64,000 nucleotides of DNA from NCBI RefSeq assembly GCF_000242455.2, contig NC_019892.1, positions 8,628,744 through 8,692,743 on the forward strand, given 5' to 3'. The DNA comes from Singulisphaera acidiphila DSM 18658 (GTDB taxonomy: Bacteria; Planctomycetota; Planctomycetia; Isosphaerales; Isosphaeraceae). A program made the position numbers and the translations under genes. Below, piece by piece: positions 6,484 through 14,563 of the stretch (its first letter is position 1; each line of letters begins with the position of its first letter). The notes beneath the pieces were generated by a model that did not search any database, was not told where the DNA came from, and worked only from the letters and a program-made list of their open reading frames with translations.

Positions 6484-9405
6484 TCAGGGTTCGTTGGACT
6501 CGATCCCCGCGTCGAGGACTTTGCCGATCTTGTGCCGGCACTCCTCGAGATGGGCCCGGCTCGTGTCGTCGATCTTTACGCCCTCCTGGTCGAGCGCCTT
6601 GCCGATCCGATTGCTGATCTCCCTGAGATGGAGCCGGGCAAGACTGCGGGCATCAGCCGGAACCGAGCCGCCACCACCGGAAAAGCTAATGAAGACAAAC
6701 ATGTCCTCATAGGGGCTTCGCTGGCTGCCCAGAACCAAGGTGCAGAGTCGCCGCAGGTGCTCGCGTTGAAGGTTGCGACGGATCGTCGAAAGGGTCAATT
6801 CCTGGTCCTTCTTGCCCTCCCCCTTCTCGGCGGGTACGGCCAACTCCGACCAAACGCCTTGCGTCAGGACGCTAAAGACCTCGGCCATCTTGAGCGGCTC
6901 GCTCCCCGGGTCGGCCTCGAGCTCCTGGTTCTGGAGCCGGGAGAGGACACCGGAGTCGAAGCACTGGCTCAGGACGATCTTCTGGATGGCCAGAATCCGC
7001 TGGTTGACCGGGTAGTCGGCCTGGCCGCCCGAGGCCAGCGAGTCGTTGCCCCAGTGATACCAACGCTCGGCGGCCAGGCGGCGAAGGAGCGCCGGGGAGA
7101 ACTTGAACGCCTTGTCGCTGAGGATCTGCTCGGTCACGAAAGTCAGGGCTTCACGCTGCTTGGCTCCCTTGACCGGGGTGACCGGGTCGCGTTCCCCTTT
7201 GGTCCCCTTGTGGTCACGCGAGACCGACTGCCCACCGACGTACGATGAGGCGAGGTGGGCCGCGTTACCCCACTGGTTGAGGAGCGTGCCGAAGGCGCTG
7301 CGGACTCGCGCCCAGGACTCACCGTCCTTGACCACCTTGCCGTCGAGATCCTTGAGCAGCTCCGAGGCAAGCGTGATCCGGTCCTTGGCGAACCGCAAGG
7401 TGTCCGACCCGAGGTCGTAGACATTCACCAGCGGATCGTTGGCGAGATACATATCCTCGTCGGTGGCGAAGACCAGGTCACCTTCGGGCGACCGGGCCGC
7501 GATCTTCTTCAACCCTTCCGCCTCGTCTCCATCAATATGCGAGTAGGCGTATTCGATCGCCCAGTAGTCATAGGGGCCGATCGTCGTCGTGACAAAATCG
7601 CCCTGCTTCTGTCCCTTGGGTGCGATGTTGATGGGGTTGTAGTCCATCACGCTCCCCGCCTGCCCCTTGACCCGGGTGACAGACGTGTCGTTCAACTGGT
7701 CGGCGGTGAGCATCGAGCTCGCCTTGAAGTTGTGCCGCAAGCCGAGCGAGTGGCCGACCTCGTGCATCACAACTTCCTTGATCAACTGCCCCAAGAGCTC
7801 GTCGGGGAGCTTGGCTTCCTCTTTTTCCTTGCTCTTTTCTTTATCTTTGTCTTTGTCTTTGTCATCCTTGTCTTTATCTTTAACCTTGTCATCAGCATTC
7901 GCGACGGCGGCCAGGCTGATGGCGGCCAGCCCCATCTCGTGGCGCATCCCGAGGCTGTACTGACAGGACGAGAACTGACCCGACATCTGCCGCTTCCTCA
8001 ACTGCTTCTGGAGGCCGGACCACTCGGCCGGAACCGCCTCGGGAAGGTCGGTCCCCACGAGCGCGGAGCCAATTCCAGGGCGGCGGGACGGGAGGGTCAC
8101 CGGCAGGCCGAAGCCCTGCTTGGCCGCCATCATCGGGCTGATCACCTGGCCGATATCCAGCGGTGCAGAGTGATCGCCATCAAGAGCAGCCGCCGGCAGG
8201 GAACCGGTCAGGAAGGCATACTCTTCTTTCCAGTAATGGATCCAACTGGCGTCGAAGATGACGTCGCCATCAATCATTTCGCCGCTCAAGGGATTCGCCC
8301 GCAAGCAGGACATGGCAAACGGCATGCTGGTGGTGATCCAGCGGAAGGTGCAGTAGTTGATATCCTCGGGATCAAAGTCGTCGCGACCGTCCTCTTGCCA
8401 GCGGACCGCCAATGCGTTGCTGATGCCGATCTTCTCGAACGCTTTGTTCCACTCCAAGATTCCCGCCTCGACGAACGGGCGGTACTCAAGCGGCACGGTG
8501 TCTTCCACGTACCAGATGAGCTGCTTCTTGGGAGGCGAGAGCTTGGCCTTGGGGTCCGACTTCTCGATCCTCCAGCGATTGATCTGCCGAACGAAATTCG
8601 TGTCCGGATCCTTCAGGCCGAAATCTTTCAGGGCGCTCAGGAAGTAACCGACACGGTTATCCGCGTAGCGCGGCTTATAGCCCGAGTCGGGTAGCTTCGC
8701 CAAGCTGTAGTGAATGACGATCGTTCGCCCCCGGCCGTCGGCCACGCCGTCGTCGCCACGCGACATTGAACGGCCGAAGCTGGCGAAGGTCGCCTCGACC
8801 TCAAGCTCAACGTTATTCGGAAACCCCTTGATCTTGTGCCAGCGGGTCCGGCTCCGATCAATCGAGCCGAAGCCGAGCTGGGCAAAGTCGGAGAAGAAGA
8901 TATCGGAGAGGTCGACCACGACGCTCTGGCCCGAATGGTTGAGGCTGACGATTGGCAAAGCCATCAAGATCGAGTCGGTGTAGTTCTGCTTGACCGCCTT
9001 GTCCAGCGGGGTCCCGGCGGGGGCCTTGTAGTGAATGTTGCGGCGGATGAGCTGAACCTTGTCGCCAACCCGCTTGAAGACGAGGACCCACTCGTCCCCG
9101 AAATTCAAAGGCTGGCCGGCCATCGCCATCCCGCGCGCAATCGCGATCGGCGCAAGCATCGGCTGATTGAACTGGTTCGGCTTGATCTCGGCGTAGAGGT
9201 GATCGTCCTTGTGGTGGAGCGTGAGGAAGCCGTCGATTTTCTCGGCCCCCTTGGTGACTTCGGCGAAGTCGCGAAACTTCTTCTCCGAATCGTCGCTCTT
9301 CATCGAGCCGGTTGACTTCGGTTTCTCGTCGTCGGCCCGGAGGCCACTGAATCCGGCCGTCACGGCGAGCGCCGTGATCCAACCCATCGCCCAATACCGT
9401 TTCAT
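6484..9405 (-). CDS. Secreted zinc-dependent metalloprotease (DUF5117/DUF4953 type)
   Basis: A 973-residue exported protein with a signal peptide (about residues 1-24). The zinc site HEVGHSLGLRHNF (near residue 546) follows the extended metzincin motif HExxHxxGxxH, and a Met-turn (SVMDYN) lies about 45 residues later. The long N-terminal region and the segment WYVEDTVPLEYRPFVEAGILEWN fit the DUF5117/DUF4953 family of large bacterial metalloproteases. Just before the zinc site is a low-complexity stretch of Lys, Asp and Glu (about residues 502-530) that looks like a flexible insert. The start ATG has GAGGGG upstream. Expected location is periplasm or surface; substrate unknown. Confidence 0.88.
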   Translation of the reverse strand: MKRYWAMGWITALAVTAGFSGLRADDEKPKSTGSMKSDDSEKKFRDFAEVTKGAEKIDGFLTLHHKDDHLYAEIKPNQFNQPMLAPIAIARGMAMAGQPLNFGDEWVLVFKRVGDKVQLIRRNIHYKAPAGTPLDKAVKQNYTDSILMALPIVSLNHSGQSVVVDLSDIFFSDFAQLGFGSIDRSRTRWHKIKGFPNNVELEVEATFASFGRSMSRGDDGVADGRGRTIVIHYSLAKLPDSGYKPRYADNRVGYFLSALKDFGLKDPDTNFVRQINRWRIEKSDPKAKLSPPKKQLIWYVEDTVPLEYRPFVEAGILEWNKAFEKIGISNALAVRWQEDGRDDFDPEDINYCTFRWITTSMPFAMSCLRANPLSGEMIDGDVIFDASWIHYWKEEYAFLTGSLPAAALDGDHSAPLDIGQVISPMMAAKQGFGLPVTLPSRRPGIGSALVGTDLPEAVPAEWSGLQKQLRKRQMSGQFSSCQYSLGMRHEMGLAAISLAAVANADDKVKDKDKDDKDKDKDKEKSKEKEEAKLPDELLGQLIKEVVMHEVGHSLGLRHNFKASSMLTADQLNDTSVTRVKGQAGSVMDYNPINIAPKGQKQGDFVTTTIGPYDYWAIEYAYSHIDGDEAEGLKKIAARSPEGDLVFATDEDMYLANDPLVNVYDLGSDTLRFAKDRITLASELLKDLDGKVVKDGESWARVRSAFGTLLNQWGNAAHLASSYVGGQSVSRDHKGTKGERDPVTPVKGAKQREALTFVTEQILSDKAFKFSPALLRRLAAERWYHWGNDSLASGGQADYPVNQRILAIQKIVLSQCFDSGVLSRLQNQELEADPGSEPLKMAEVFSVLTQGVWSELAVPAEKGEGKKDQELTLSTIRRNLQREHLRRLCTLVLGSQRSPYEDMFVFISFSGGGGSVPADARSLARLHLREISNRIGKALDQEGVKIDDTSRAHLEECRHKIGKVLDAGIESNEP

Positions 9406-9639
9406 GCGGTGCCCCTCGCAAGGTTCAAGACGGGTCTGGGAAACCTGGCGTCGGCCAGGCTAAGACCACTCCGACCGCCTCGATCGATGCCTCAGCGCAC
9501 CGATTCCAGACGTCCGCAATCATCGCCCGACCCGCACATTTTCATGATGACCAAAGCGAAAGGGACCGGCAAGGGGCCGGGGGAATGAATTCGGATTCAT
9601 AAAACCGGAAAACCAGGCAATATGCCAAAGAAAAACAGA
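9406..9639. other. Spacer between epimerase and metalloprotease genes
   Basis: A 234-base spacer. On the minus strand the epimerase gene ends here and the protease promoter should be here. T-rich bases follow the epimerase stop on the minus strand, but no clear hairpin or promoter stands out. Confidence 0.4.
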
Positions 9640-10674
9640 TTAAGCGAGCTGCGAGACTTCTGCGGCAGCCACTTCCTGGCCGAGATACCACTGGACCGAC
9701 CGCTCGATGCTCTCACGGTATGTCAGTGAGGGTTCCCAGCCGAGCCGGGTCCGGGCCTTCTCGGTGCTGTATTCGAGCTCGCGCCCCATCAGCCAGGTCG
9801 CATAGCGCGTGATGAGCGGAGGACGCGGACGCCGGGTCAGACGGCCATGAGCTTCGAGCAGGAAGGCGGCGGAGTAGACCGCGCGATAGGGAACGCGCTT
9901 GACGACCCGGGGGGCAGAGCAAGCCTCGGCGAAGAGGTTGAGAAACTCGCGCTGGGTGATCCGGCCTTGATTGGTGATGTTGTAGGCTTCGCCGGCCGAC
10001 GCGGGGTCTTGGGCGGCGAGAATGGCGGCGTCGGCCACGATCCCGGCGTACACGGCGCTGAGCGGGTTGTCGCCTCGGCCGATCATCGGCACCTTCCCCT
10101 GCCGCAGCCGATCGACGAGTCGGGCGACCGTGGTCCGGTCACGCTCGCCGTAGAGCCAGCTTGGGCGAATCACCGTCACCGCCAGCCGGCCCGACTCGGC
10201 CAACTGCCAGAGGATCTGTTCGCACTCGACCTTGCTCCGGGTATACGGGTCCCAGACCCAGACGTTCTGCCCCATGGCCGCCGACTCGTCGATCGGCTCG
10301 ACTTGGTCGTGGGGATGCCCATAGGCACTCGTGGAGCTGATATGGAGGAAGCGGCCGACTCCCGCCGTGCTTGCGGCGGCGGCCAGGTTCCGGGTCGCGT
10401 CAATGCAGTCGGTCTGAAATTGGGACCAGCGGCCCCAATCTCCCACCTTAGCGGCGGCATGGTAAACGACCTCGACCCCCTGCGTGGCACGAGCACAGGC
10501 GGCAGGGTCGGTCAGATTGCCACGGACAATCTCGACCCCTAGCGACTCCAGGAACGCCGTGGCACTTCCCGCGCGGACCAAGGCCCGAACCCGCCGGCCC
10601 CGCGAGACAAGCTGCTCGGCAATGTGGCTCCCCAGGAGACCCGTTCCTCCCGTTACCAGGTCACTGTCAGCCAC
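9640..10674 (-). CDS. NAD(P)-dependent epimerase/dehydratase (extended SDR, 3-beta-HSD-like)
   Basis: About 344 residues. The Rossmann motif TGGTGLLGSH opens the protein; SSTSAYG and the catalytic YTRSK (Tyr-x3-Lys) follow in the order expected for extended short-chain dehydrogenases. The overall look is of the NAD-dependent epimerase/3-beta-hydroxysteroid dehydrogenase group; likely substrates are sugar nucleotides or isoprenoid/sterol-like alcohols, which cannot be told from sequence. The frame opens at GTG 10695, but GTG 10674 has a purine-rich GGGA stretch before it and starts close to the Rossmann strand, so I prefer it. The gene stands between the metalloprotease and the VWA gene, all on the minus strand but with spacers that suggest separate transcripts. 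Confidence 0.8.
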   Translation of the reverse strand: MADSDLVTGGTGLLGSHIAEQLVSRGRRVRALVRAGSATAFLESLGVEIVRGNLTDPAACARATQGVEVVYHAAAKVGDWGRWSQFQTDCIDATRNLAAAASTAGVGRFLHISSTSAYGHPHDQVEPIDESAAMGQNVWVWDPYTRSKVECEQILWQLAESGRLAVTVIRPSWLYGERDRTTVARLVDRLRQGKVPMIGRGDNPLSAVYAGIVADAAILAAQDPASAGEAYNITNQGRITQREFLNLFAEACSAPRVVKRVPYRAVYSAAFLLEAHGRLTRRPRPPLITRYATWLMGRELEYSTEKARTRLGWEPSLTYRESIERSVQWYLGQEVAAAEVSQLA

Positions 10675-10837
10675 TCGGGTCCCTTCCCTTTCCACAACAT
10701 CGACAAGTTCCGGCTCCTCGCAAACCTATCATGATGACGAGGGTCACTCCATTCTACAACGCTCCCCGGTCCAAGGAGTGAGCGTTCCCAACGTCACGTG
10801 CCCCCACCTGACCAAGCCTGGCCCGATCCTGCGCAAA

Positions 10838-10878
10838 GCCTCGCCGTTCCGGCGGTCAAGCCGCCGGAACGGCGAGGC
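10838..10878 (-). terminator. Hairpin after VWA gene
   Basis: A perfect 18-bp stem (10838-10855 with 10861-10878) with a five-base loop, 20 bases beyond the minus-strand stop codon at 10898. On the minus strand it is followed by CTTTG, a weak T-tract. Confidence 0.7.
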
Positions 10879-10897
10879 AACCTGAGCGAAACAGACC

Positions 10898-13558
10898 TCA
10901 GTGGGAGAGTTCTTGGGCCTTCTTGACCAGGCCGAGGAACTCGGCTCGGTAGCCCGAAGGATCCTTCCCCAGCGCGGCGGTGGCCAACTCGACCACTCCA
11001 GGGTAGGTCAGAGTTCCCCGATGCGGTGAATCCCGCAGCAGCATCCCGAAGCCCGCCACGGCACCGGCGAACTTGAAGTCGTCGGAGGCCCGTGCGTACT
11101 CGGTCCCCTCATCCTTGACAAAATATTCGAGGAGTTGACTCTGATCTTCGTCGGGACGCTTGAAGCGGAGTTTCACCAGCAGGAGTTCATTTCGCGGCTC
11201 CTTCGGTTTCTCCGTTTTCTGAAACACGAGCGGATCCACCACCGGACCATTCTTGTCCGTCCCTGTGGGGACGAGTTCATAGAGGGCCGTGACGTGGTGC
11301 CCTGCGCCGATCTCGCCGGCATCCTTGCGGTCATCGTTGAAATCTTCCTTCTGCAGGAGCCGGTCTTCGTAACCGATCAGCCGGTAGGCGTCGACCTTGG
11401 CGGGGTTGAACTCCACCTGGATCTTGACGTCCTTGGCGATGGTCACCAAGGTCGCCCCCATCTCCTGGACGAGGACCTTCTCGGCCTCCTTCGGTCCGTC
11501 GATGTAGGCGTAGTGCCCGTTGCCCTTGTCGGCGAGCTTTTCAAGCGTAGCGTCCTTGAGGTTCCCCATGCCGAAGCCGAGCACGCTCAAGAAGACACCG
11601 CTTTTCGCCTTCGCCTGGATCAACTGCGTCAGCTGCCCCCCCTGGGTCAACTCCGCCAAATTGGTTAGCGGAGCCAACCGGTCGGCATCGATGATCCCCA
11701 CATTGAAGTCACCGTCGGTGGCAAGGATGACTCGGTTCGTTCCTCCTTTGATGAAATTCTCGGTGGCCGTGTCATAAGCAAGCTGGATGCCGGCCCCGCC
11801 GTTGGTCGAACCCCCTGCCCTTAACTGGGCGATCGAGGAGAGGATCTGCGCCTTGTGGAGACAAGAGGTCGAGCGCAAGTGCAGCCCCGAGGCACCCGCG
11901 TAGACGACGATCGCCACCCGGTCGTTCTCGCCGAGTTGCTCGACCAAAGTCTGTAGCGACGACTGCAAGAGGGGGAGCTTGTTGGGGTGATCCATCGAGC
12001 CGGAGACGTCGATCAGAAAGACCAGGTTGCTCGGCGGGCGCTTGTCCTGGTCGATCGGCCGCCCCTTGATGCCGATCCGGGCGAGCCGATGCTTGGCGTT
12101 CCACGGGCAGCCGGCGACCTCGACCCGGACCGAGAACGGGTCTTTGCTCGAGGCGGACGGCGGTGGGTCGTCATACGGAAAATAGTTCAGGAGCTCTTCG
12201 ATCCGGACCGCGTTCTTGGGGGGCATAACCCCTTGCCCGAGAAAGCGACGCACATTCGCATAGCTCGCTGTGTCCACGTCGATCGAGAACGTCGAAAGCG
12301 ACTCGGCAGCCACCTGGATGAACGGGTTGTCCACCACACGAGCGTAAACTTCCGCGTTGGCCGGCTCAGCGACGGGCTGAGGATTCGGTTCGACTTCGTG
12401 CAACCTTCGTTTGAGCATGCGGCGAGTGTCCGCACTTCCCGAACTGTCCGACTCGGGGGTTGATACCAAACGGTTAGCATCCTGGGCTTCGCCCCTGATC
12501 GGCATGGCACCCAGTCCCGCCTTATCACGAATCGCTCCGTTCTGGAAACTCATCTCAATGTTCTTGGTTTGTTTGCGCCCCTCTGCCAGAGACTCTTTCT
12601 CGAAGTGTGGCGTGGATTGGGGGTCCCCCTGCTGATTCTTGATGGGCAGATCGTTGGACACGGCCTGCCCATCTTGCACGACGACGGCTTGATACAGATT
12701 AATCGCATCGGAAGCCGCTGCCGAGGGCTTGACCGCGGGGGCGGCGGGAGCACCCCGAGAAAGCTCCATGCCCACGATCCCAGGTTCACGAGGAAACACC
12801 TTTTTGGAGTCCTGCTCCGCAGACAAGGCGGGAAGAGCCCCGCCGCCTGCGCCAGGCCCAGAGGGACCGTCGCCTTGAGAGCGAGCCCGAGGCGAAGACG
12901 CGGCCGGTGTCTGCCGGTCTTTGAACGAGGATCCCAACGGAGCCGCTTCACTTTCCTTGCTGGCGAGAGCGTCAATCTCGAAATCAGGGTTCCGGAGGAC
13001 TCTTTTTGTTTTGCGCAGTTCGGACAGATTGTTGAGTGAAAAATTCGCGGTCTTCGATTCCATGCCCGGTGCCAATGCCGTCGTGTCCGAGCCGATCCCA
13101 CCACTGGATAAGTCCAATGCGCCATTCCAACCGAGGGGAACGTTGGCCGTGGGAACTGGGTCCGGCGTGGCGGGTGGATCCGGCGTACGCTCGGCCTGCA
13201 TCGTCAGCGTAATCCGTTCCTTATCCCCGGTCGGGCGGCTCGCGAGCCAGGCGGCGATCGTGATACCACCGAGCAGGCAGGCCGCAACGGCGAGAGAGAT
13301 CCACCGGAGGCGCGCTCGTGGCGTCGGCTTCGGCAAAAGGCCGAATTCGATCGCCTGCCGGTGTTCGGCCGCGAGACCGGGGCTGAGCTCACGCTGAAAT
13401 TGATCCGTGAGCAGTTGAGCGGTCTCGCGAATTTCCGCAATAAACTGGAGAGCGGGGGGATTCTCGGCAAGGAGGGCTTCGATTTCCGTCCGCTCCGAGC
13501 CGTCGAGTTCGCCCAACGCGTAGGCGGTCAGCCGGGGATCACTGGCATCAAATGTCAT
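10898..13558 (-). CDS. YfbK-like VWA/DUF3520 protein with anti-sigma-like N-terminus
   Basis: 886 residues. The first 75 or so residues (LTAYALGELDGSERTEIEALL and a following helix) resemble the cytoplasmic helical part of anti-sigma factors; one membrane helix follows (about 88-108). A long disordered linker leads to the YfbK-type N-terminal segment (NPFIQVAAESLSTFSIDVDT), then a VWA domain with an intact MIDAS motif (DVSGS near residue 515), and a DUF3520 C-terminus. The gene begins 11 bases after the ECF sigma stop codon; ATG 13558 has GAAGGAG six bases upstream, while the in-frame GTG at 13573 overlaps that ribosome site and is rejected. The pairing suggests it could hold the sigma factor at the membrane (inference). 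No zinc-binding HxxxCxxC is present. Confidence 0.85.
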   Translation of the reverse strand: MTFDASDPRLTAYALGELDGSERTEIEALLAENPPALQFIAEIRETAQLLTDQFQRELSPGLAAEHRQAIEFGLLPKPTPRARLRWISLAVAACLLGGITIAAWLASRPTGDKERITLTMQAERTPDPPATPDPVPTANVPLGWNGALDLSSGGIGSDTTALAPGMESKTANFSLNNLSELRKTKRVLRNPDFEIDALASKESEAAPLGSSFKDRQTPAASSPRARSQGDGPSGPGAGGGALPALSAEQDSKKVFPREPGIVGMELSRGAPAAPAVKPSAAASDAINLYQAVVVQDGQAVSNDLPIKNQQGDPQSTPHFEKESLAEGRKQTKNIEMSFQNGAIRDKAGLGAMPIRGEAQDANRLVSTPESDSSGSADTRRMLKRRLHEVEPNPQPVAEPANAEVYARVVDNPFIQVAAESLSTFSIDVDTASYANVRRFLGQGVMPPKNAVRIEELLNYFPYDDPPPSASSKDPFSVRVEVAGCPWNAKHRLARIGIKGRPIDQDKRPPSNLVFLIDVSGSMDHPNKLPLLQSSLQTLVEQLGENDRVAIVVYAGASGLHLRSTSCLHKAQILSSIAQLRAGGSTNGGAGIQLAYDTATENFIKGGTNRVILATDGDFNVGIIDADRLAPLTNLAELTQGGQLTQLIQAKAKSGVFLSVLGFGMGNLKDATLEKLADKGNGHYAYIDGPKEAEKVLVQEMGATLVTIAKDVKIQVEFNPAKVDAYRLIGYEDRLLQKEDFNDDRKDAGEIGAGHHVTALYELVPTGTDKNGPVVDPLVFQKTEKPKEPRNELLLVKLRFKRPDEDQSQLLEYFVKDEGTEYARASDDFKFAGAVAGFGMLLRDSPHRGTLTYPGVVELATAALGKDPSGYRAEFLGLVKKAQELSH

Positions 13559-13569
13559 GACGGACTCCT

Positions 13570-14109
13570 TCACGAAGTGGCTTCGACCGGCTGGCCGTCG
13601 AGCAGTTGGTTGCGGAGGGATTTCAGACCGACATGCAGCAAGTAGCCGACGTTGGTCACGCTGTGGCCGCTGATTCGACTGATCTCCTGGTAGGAGAACC
13701 CGTTTTGAAACTTGAGACGGATGACCTCACGCTGGTTGGGAGGCAACGTCTCGACAAGGTCGAGAACCCGTGCGGCCGACTCGCGGTGTTCCGCGACGTC
13801 TGGGGGACTGGGGTCGGCACTGGCGCGGTGATGAACCTGCTCGTCGCTCAAGCGAGTCATGCGACTCTCCTTCCTCAGGACGTCCAGGGCGCGGTTGCGG
13901 CAGACCGTGAAGAGCCACTCGGCAAGTCGCGAGTCGATCGCCGCGCAATCCTGGACACACAGGCGGAGGAACGTTTCCTGAACGACGTCGCGCGCCGCGT
14001 CGGCATCCCCCAACAGACGCGTCGCGTAGAGCGTCAGGGGCGCCTCGAAGCGGGCGACGGCGGCACGGACCCAGGGTCCATTGTCTGCGGGACTTGGCTG
14101 GCCAGGCAT
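13570..14109 (-). CDS. ECF-type RNA polymerase sigma factor
   Basis: About 179 residues from ATG 14109 (the frame also opens at GTG 14157). Region 2 is clear: LTLYATRLLGDADAARDVVQETFLRL and the -10 recognition helix LFTVCRNRALDVLRKE. Region 4 is also clear: LPPNQREVIRLKFQNGFSYQEIS followed by the recognition helix ISGHSVTNVGYLLHVGLKSLR. There is no extra C-terminal domain. It is followed, with almost no gap, by the VWA protein with an anti-sigma-like N-terminus; the two are surely one operon. Its target promoters cannot be read from this window. Confidence 0.9.
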   Translation of the reverse strand: MPGQPSPADNGPWVRAAVARFEAPLTLYATRLLGDADAARDVVQETFLRLCVQDCAAIDSRLAEWLFTVCRNRALDVLRKESRMTRLSDEQVHHRASADPSPPDVAEHRESAARVLDLVETLPPNQREVIRLKFQNGFSYQEISRISGHSVTNVGYLLHVGLKSLRNQLLDGQPVEATS

Positions 14110-14563
14110 CGGCACGCTCGGACTGGGACGGTTTCCGTACACCCCTTGAGAACGCACGACGGCAAAATTTCTTAGAAAGGAGAATTCACTTTATCCCCAG
14201 CAGTCACGTTCTTGGAATGAGGGCACACCGCCACTCAAGAGACCACCGCGACAACCGGGAAATGTCAGAGGGAGCGGAAGGCAGGGAGCGATCCGCTCCC
14301 CGCCCGCCTGAAAATATGGGATTCGCATGAGCCATTTCGAGCGATCCCACGTATACCGAGAGGCACGGATTCGGCACGGAAAACCAGGTGTCCACTTGAC
14401 GAAAAAAAAATCTCAGGAAGGTTTCCCGGCTCGCCGTCCCGTTGCCTGTGTGCCGCATGCGCCGCGAGCGGAACGATATCCGATTGGCTGAGCATCGTTG
14501 AGCCAGGCGCGGCAATTGGCGACTCGATGATTCGGACTCTGGCGTTCAAAACCGGGACCCACC
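14110..14563. other. Divergent intergenic region with hairpin
   Basis: A 454-base spacer between the sigma factor (minus) and the GAF-HlyD operon (plus). It contains a 9-bp inverted repeat, GGGAGCGGA (14270-14278) with TCCGCTCCC (14292-14300), and an A9 tract near 14402. A TTGACG precedes the A-tract, but no good -10 follows it. Promoters for both operons must lie here. Confidence 0.5.

Noticed and set aside
7815..7900. TCTTTG-type repeats as a CRISPR or minisatellite array
   Set aside because: The repeat is an in-frame Lys/Asp/Glu stretch of a protein; there are no spacers of constant length.
7255..8694. 479-residue plus-strand frame opposite the metalloprotease
   Set aside because: It is the antisense shadow of a well-supported gene with catalytic motifs; the translation has no domain and is typical of high-GC mirror frames.
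13559..13573. GTG start of the VWA gene at 13573
   Set aside because: This codon lies within the ribosome-binding site (GAAGGAG) of ATG 13558 and overlaps the sigma factor stop.
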